Assembly (NCBI GenBank): GCA_002418825.1
Contig: DIEW01000054.1
Location: forward strand, 40,305-47,981
Reading direction: 5' to 3'
DNA from: Syntrophaceae bacterium UBA5764
GTDB lineage: Bacteria; Desulfobacterota; Syntrophia; Syntrophales; Smithellaceae
Length of the DNA: 7,677 nucleotides
The translations under genes were made by a program, and so were the position numbers. Of the stretch, positions 5,109 to 7,677 are shown in pieces; within the stretch, counting starts at the first letter, position 1; every line of letters begins with the position of its first letter. The notes beneath the pieces were generated by a model. That model saw only the letters and a program-made list of their open reading frames with translations. It searched no databases and was not told the origin of the DNA.

Positions 5109-6099
5109 ACAAAAAAGCATTTGGGTATTCGGCGATTACCGCAATTATTATCAGAACAGGGTTACGCTGCAGCTCATTTCCAAAGCGATGGATCTGGCCA
5201 AATCCGTCAACGCGGAGGTATGCGCGCTGATTTTCGGATATGAGATTGAGGAGTGGATCATGGAATACACGGCGCATGGCGCGGATAGAATTTTGGCTAT
5301 TGACGAACCCGCTTTGAAAAGCTACAGCACGGAGCGCTACCTGGCGATTATGGAGGCTCTGGTTAAGGAACGCGATCCGGAAATTATTTTAATCGGCGCC
5401 ACCGATTTCGGACGGGAATTCGCCCCGCGGCTGGCCAAGCGGCTGAAGACGGGTTTGTCTGCTGATTGTGTTGGTTTGGAAATTGATGCTACAGGGTTAC
5501 TGGTGCAGATAGCGCCGTCTTTCGGCGGCAACATGCTGGCGGAAATCGTGACCGAGTATCATCGTCCGCAAATGGCCACGGTCAGGCCGGGAACGTTTAA
5601 AGAAATTCCGCACGACAACAGACGCAAAGCGCAGGTGGAAAGACTTTCGCTGATGAAAGGATTGCCTCAGCCGCGTGTGCGGCTTATAGAATATGAGCGT
5701 TGCGCGGAAAAGGAACATTCCATAGAAAACGCGCAGGTGATTGTCTGCGGCGGCCGCGGCATGGGCAATAAAAATAATTTTGTCAAGCTGCATGAACTGG
5801 CCAGGCTTTTGGGCGGCGGTGTGGGCGCGACGCGACCGGTTGTTTACGCGGGATGGGCGGACCACAACTCGCTGGTCGGACAGGCAGGCAAGCACATCAA
5901 ACCGAAAATTCTTTTCTCCTTCGGCATCAGCGGCGCTATTCAGCACACGGCTGGACTGGGCGAGGCGGATTTTATCGTGGCGATTAATAAAAATCCTCAG
6001 GCCACAATGATGAAAATGGCCGATGTCGCCATGGTGGCCGATGCCGGCGATGTTCTCCATAGCTTGATTAAAGAGCTAAAAAGACGAATCAGGGAATAA
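5098..6099 (+). CDS. etfA: Electron transfer flavoprotein alpha subunit
   Basis: 333 residues. The N-terminal half (WVFGDYR, LIGATDFGREFAPRLA at 98-113, TGLSADC at 118-124, FGGNMLAEIV at 142-151, RPQMATVRPG at 156-165) is the Etf scaffold. The C-terminal FAD domain has VCGGRGMG (216-223), GATRPVV (243-249), GISGAIQH (276-283) and INKNPQA (296-302). In domain II, Arg246 and His283 match FAD-contacting residues of characterised ETFs. The position that is Thr266 in human ETFA (VGQTGK), or Ser in some bifurcating ETFs, is Ala263 here (VGQAGK). I chose ATG 5098, overlapping the etfB end by 11 nt, with AGGA at 5091-5094. A TTG at 5077 in the same frame would add seven residues and is less likely. 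It is the last gene of the operon and converges on the second dehydrogenase. Confidence 0.94.
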   Translation: MKNKQKSIWVFGDYRNYYQNRVTLQLISKAMDLAKSVNAEVCALIFGYEIEEWIMEYTAHGADRILAIDEPALKSYSTERYLAIMEALVKERDPEIILIGATDFGREFAPRLAKRLKTGLSADCVGLEIDATGLLVQIAPSFGGNMLAEIVTEYHRPQMATVRPGTFKEIPHDNRRKAQVERLSLMKGLPQPRVRLIEYERCAEKEHSIENAQVIVCGGRGMGNKNNFVKLHELARLLGGGVGATRPVVYAGWADHNSLVGQAGKHIKPKILFSFGISGAIQHTAGLGEADFIVAINKNPQATMMKMADVAMVADAGDVLHSLIKELKRRIRE

Positions 6100-6135
6100 T
6101 TTACCCTCCGGACATGCAGCGCTGATTTTTGTTTT

Positions 6136-7275
6136 TTATTTGTTGATGGTTTCCCTGGCGATCACGATGCGCTGAATTTCCGAAGTCCCTTCGTAGATTG
6201 TCGTGGCGCGCGCGTCCCGGAATAAGCGTTCCACCTTGAAGTCTTTCGTGTATCCATAACCACCGTGAACCTGCAGCGCCATGTAGGCAACTTTGTTGGC
6301 CACTTCCGACGCGAACAATTTTGCCATGGAGGCTTCTTTGGTAAATTGCATTCCTCTGTCTTTTCGATCTGCCGCGGCCAGCGTCAGCCAAGAGGCCGCT
6401 TCGATTTGTGTTGCGGCGTCCGCAATCATAAACTGTATTGCCTGAAACGAATTGATTGTTTTGCCGAACTGCCGTCTTTGTTTTGTGTAAGCGATGGCTT
6501 CATCCAGGCAAGCGCGGGCGATGCCCACAGCCTGTGAAGCGATGCCGATTCTTCCGCTGTCCAGCGCGAACATGGCCACCTTGAATCCCTCGCCGGGATT
6601 GCCGAGACGGTTTGCTGCGGGGATTTCGCAATCTTCAAAAATAAGTTCAACGGTGTTGGAGGCTCTCAGTCCCAGTTTTTCCTCTTTCGCGCCGATTTTC
6701 AAACCGGGTGTTCCCTTTTCCACGATGAAAGCGGAAAGGCCCCGGGAACCCTTTTCGGGACCTGTTCTGGCGATAAGATTTATTACATCGGCATACTGGC
6801 CGTGCGTGATGAAAACTTTTGTCCCGTTTATTACGTATTTGTCTTTTCTGGGTTCAGCCGTGGTGGTCATGGAGCCGGGATCGGAGCCAGCGCCGGGTTC
6901 TGTCAGGGCGAAAGCGCCGAGGAGAGTGCCCTGAGCCAGCGCATACAGCCATTTGCCTTGCTGCTCCTTGTTGCCGAATCTCAGCAGAGGTTCCGTGGAA
7001 AGATTGGCTACCGACATGGTGACGGCGCTTGAAGCGCAGGAATACGCGATTTCCTGCAGGGCCAGGGAATATGCCACGGCTCCGGCTTCCGAGCCTCCCA
7101 TTTCCGTCGGGACCATCATGCCGAGCAGGCCGAGCTCGCCCATTTTTTTTATTGCTTGCAGGGGAAATGTTCCCTGCCTGTCCCAGTCGGTGGCCATTGG
7201 TTCAAGCTCTTTTTTGGCGAAGTCTCCGGCCATGAGCCTGATCATTTGTTGTTCGCTGGAAAGGTCAAATGCCAT
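6136..7275 (-). CDS. Acyl-CoA dehydrogenase, second paralogue
   Basis: 379 residues, a cytoplasmic FAD flavoenzyme oxidising or reducing acyl-CoA through an ETF. The N-terminus MAFDLSSEQQMIR is typical of the family. Signature one, FALTEPGAGSDPGS, is at 122-135, RRQFGKTI at 267-274, and signature two from QVHGGYGYTKDFKVERLF (335-352) to YEGTSEIQ (361-368), with Glu362 as predicted catalytic base. It matches the family consensus more closely than the operon-linked paralogue does; for example it keeps the RQFGK loop and the EKGTPGL segment. I chose ATG 7275 because it gives the normal start; a longer frame reaching 7377 would run into the regulator gene. It lies 11 nt after that gene's stop, with a weak GAGTGG RBS, which implies coupling. 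The encoding strand converges on etfA with only 36 bp between stop codons. The preferred substrate is unknown. Confidence 0.93.
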   Translation of the reverse strand: MAFDLSSEQQMIRLMAGDFAKKELEPMATDWDRQGTFPLQAIKKMGELGLLGMMVPTEMGGSEAGAVAYSLALQEIAYSCASSAVTMSVANLSTEPLLRFGNKEQQGKWLYALAQGTLLGAFALTEPGAGSDPGSMTTTAEPRKDKYVINGTKVFITHGQYADVINLIARTGPEKGSRGLSAFIVEKGTPGLKIGAKEEKLGLRASNTVELIFEDCEIPAANRLGNPGEGFKVAMFALDSGRIGIASQAVGIARACLDEAIAYTKQRRQFGKTINSFQAIQFMIADAATQIEAASWLTLAAADRKDRGMQFTKEASMAKLFASEVANKVAYMALQVHGGYGYTKDFKVERLFRDARATTIYEGTSEIQRIVIARETINK

Positions 7276-7286
7276 AAATGCCACTC

Positions 7287-7677
7287 TTAAGGAATGAACA
7301 GAACCACAAGCAAATCCGTTTTTTCGTCGGCGGGGTTGCTCAGCGTGTGATGCAGCGCCGAATTGAAATGAATGCACTCGCCCCGTTCCAAAACGCTGGT
7401 ATTTTGACCGACAGAGATGGAGAGCCTGCCTTTTAACACATAGATGAATTCTTCACCTTCATGATGATATTCCACGCCTTCGTGTGCCGTGTTGGGTTGG
7501 ATGGTTACACGGTAGGCGCCGAGGTGCTTATCCGCACCGGGTTTTGTAAGCTGCGTGTACGCGTAGGAGCCCGCGCGCTTTTTCTGGCTTTTTATCCGTG
7601 ATGACACTTTCTGTGTTTTGTCGTTATCCAGTGCGTCCACGTCAACTTTTAACGCACGGCTTAACTGCAGCACAAGC
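7287..7677 (-). CDS. XRE-type transcriptional regulator with C-terminal cupin domain (N-terminus beyond right edge)
   Basis: About 129 C-terminal residues are visible. The first visible residues (LVLQLSRALKVDVDAL) match the last helix of an XRE/Cro helix-turn-helix; the rest of the DNA-binding domain lies beyond the edge, so the Val codon at 7673 should not be taken as the start. A linker of about 30 residues rich in Lys and Arg follows. Then comes a cupin_2 barrel with motif one around GVEYHHEGEEFIYVLKG and motif two around RGECIHFNSALHHTLSN. The His/Glu set could bind a metal or a small ligand. This family controls neighbouring catabolic or uptake genes and often senses a pathway metabolite. 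The gene is immediately upstream of the second acyl-CoA dehydrogenase in the same operon, so an acyl-CoA-related effector is plausible but not shown. Confidence 0.88.
   Translation of the reverse strand, partial: LVLQLSRALKVDVDALDNDKTQKVSSRIKSQKKRAGSYAYTQLTKPGADKHLGAYRVTIQPNTAHEGVEYHHEGEEFIYVLKGRLSISVGQNTSVLERGECIHFNSALHHTLSNPADEKTDLLVVLFIP

Noticed and set aside
5497..6060. A 187-codon minus-strand ORF opposite etfA
   Set aside because: Antisense to conserved EtfA FAD-domain codons; no recognisable domain.
6100..6140. Possible terminator between the convergent etfA and second dehydrogenase genes
   Set aside because: CAGCGCTG at about 6117-6124 is followed by T-runs, but the palindrome is too short to make a hairpin with a loop, and the AGGG/CCCT pair at 6091-6107 is only 4 bp.

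Overview
The window looks like chromosomal DNA from an anaerobic or syntrophic Gram-negative bacterium. A Desulfobacterota/Syntrophia-like lineage is my best guess, inferred from a phenylacetate-CoA ligase, two acyl-CoA dehydrogenases and an etfBA pair packed together. No rRNA or other phylogenetic marker is present, so this is weak. I see no mobile element, CRISPR array, tRNA or rRNA gene.

Layout. Positions 1-326 (minus) hold the N-terminal third of a PaaK-type phenylacetate-CoA ligase. It has its own sigma70-like promoter, whose -35 box lies inside a 26-bp imperfect palindrome. Positions 451-2297 (minus) form a three-gene cluster, transcribed in the order YbaK-type aminoacyl-tRNA deacylase with a histone-H1-like lysine-rich tail, thioredoxin-2-like protein with a duplicated zinc ribbon, and ADP-ribose-pyrophosphatase-like Nudix hydrolase. 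A divergent promoter region at about 2298-2497 carries three copies of AAGATGC. It separates that cluster from a small single-pass membrane protein of unknown function (2498-2824, plus). After a 289-bp AT-rich stretch with no convincing gene comes a tight plus-strand operon, acyl-CoA dehydrogenase - etfB - etfA (3114-6099). It faces a minus-strand operon made of an XRE-cupin regulator (cut by the right edge) and a second acyl-CoA dehydrogenase (7677-6136).

How the parts fit. PaaK would make an aryl-CoA thioester. The dehydrogenases would oxidise, or in reverse reduce, acyl-CoA thioesters, passing electrons to or from the EtfAB flavoprotein. The cupin regulator probably controls at least the second dehydrogenase. 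The YbaK/Trx/Nudix cluster reads as a housekeeping quality-control group (mischarged tRNA, thiols, nucleotide sugars) and has no obvious mechanistic link to the acyl-CoA genes.

Most of the window is ordinary metabolism. The points most worth a second look are the EtfA residue that normally hydrogen-bonds FAD N5 being Ala, the tandem zinc ribbons of the thioredoxin, the lysine-rich tail on the deacylase, and the unknown membrane protein.
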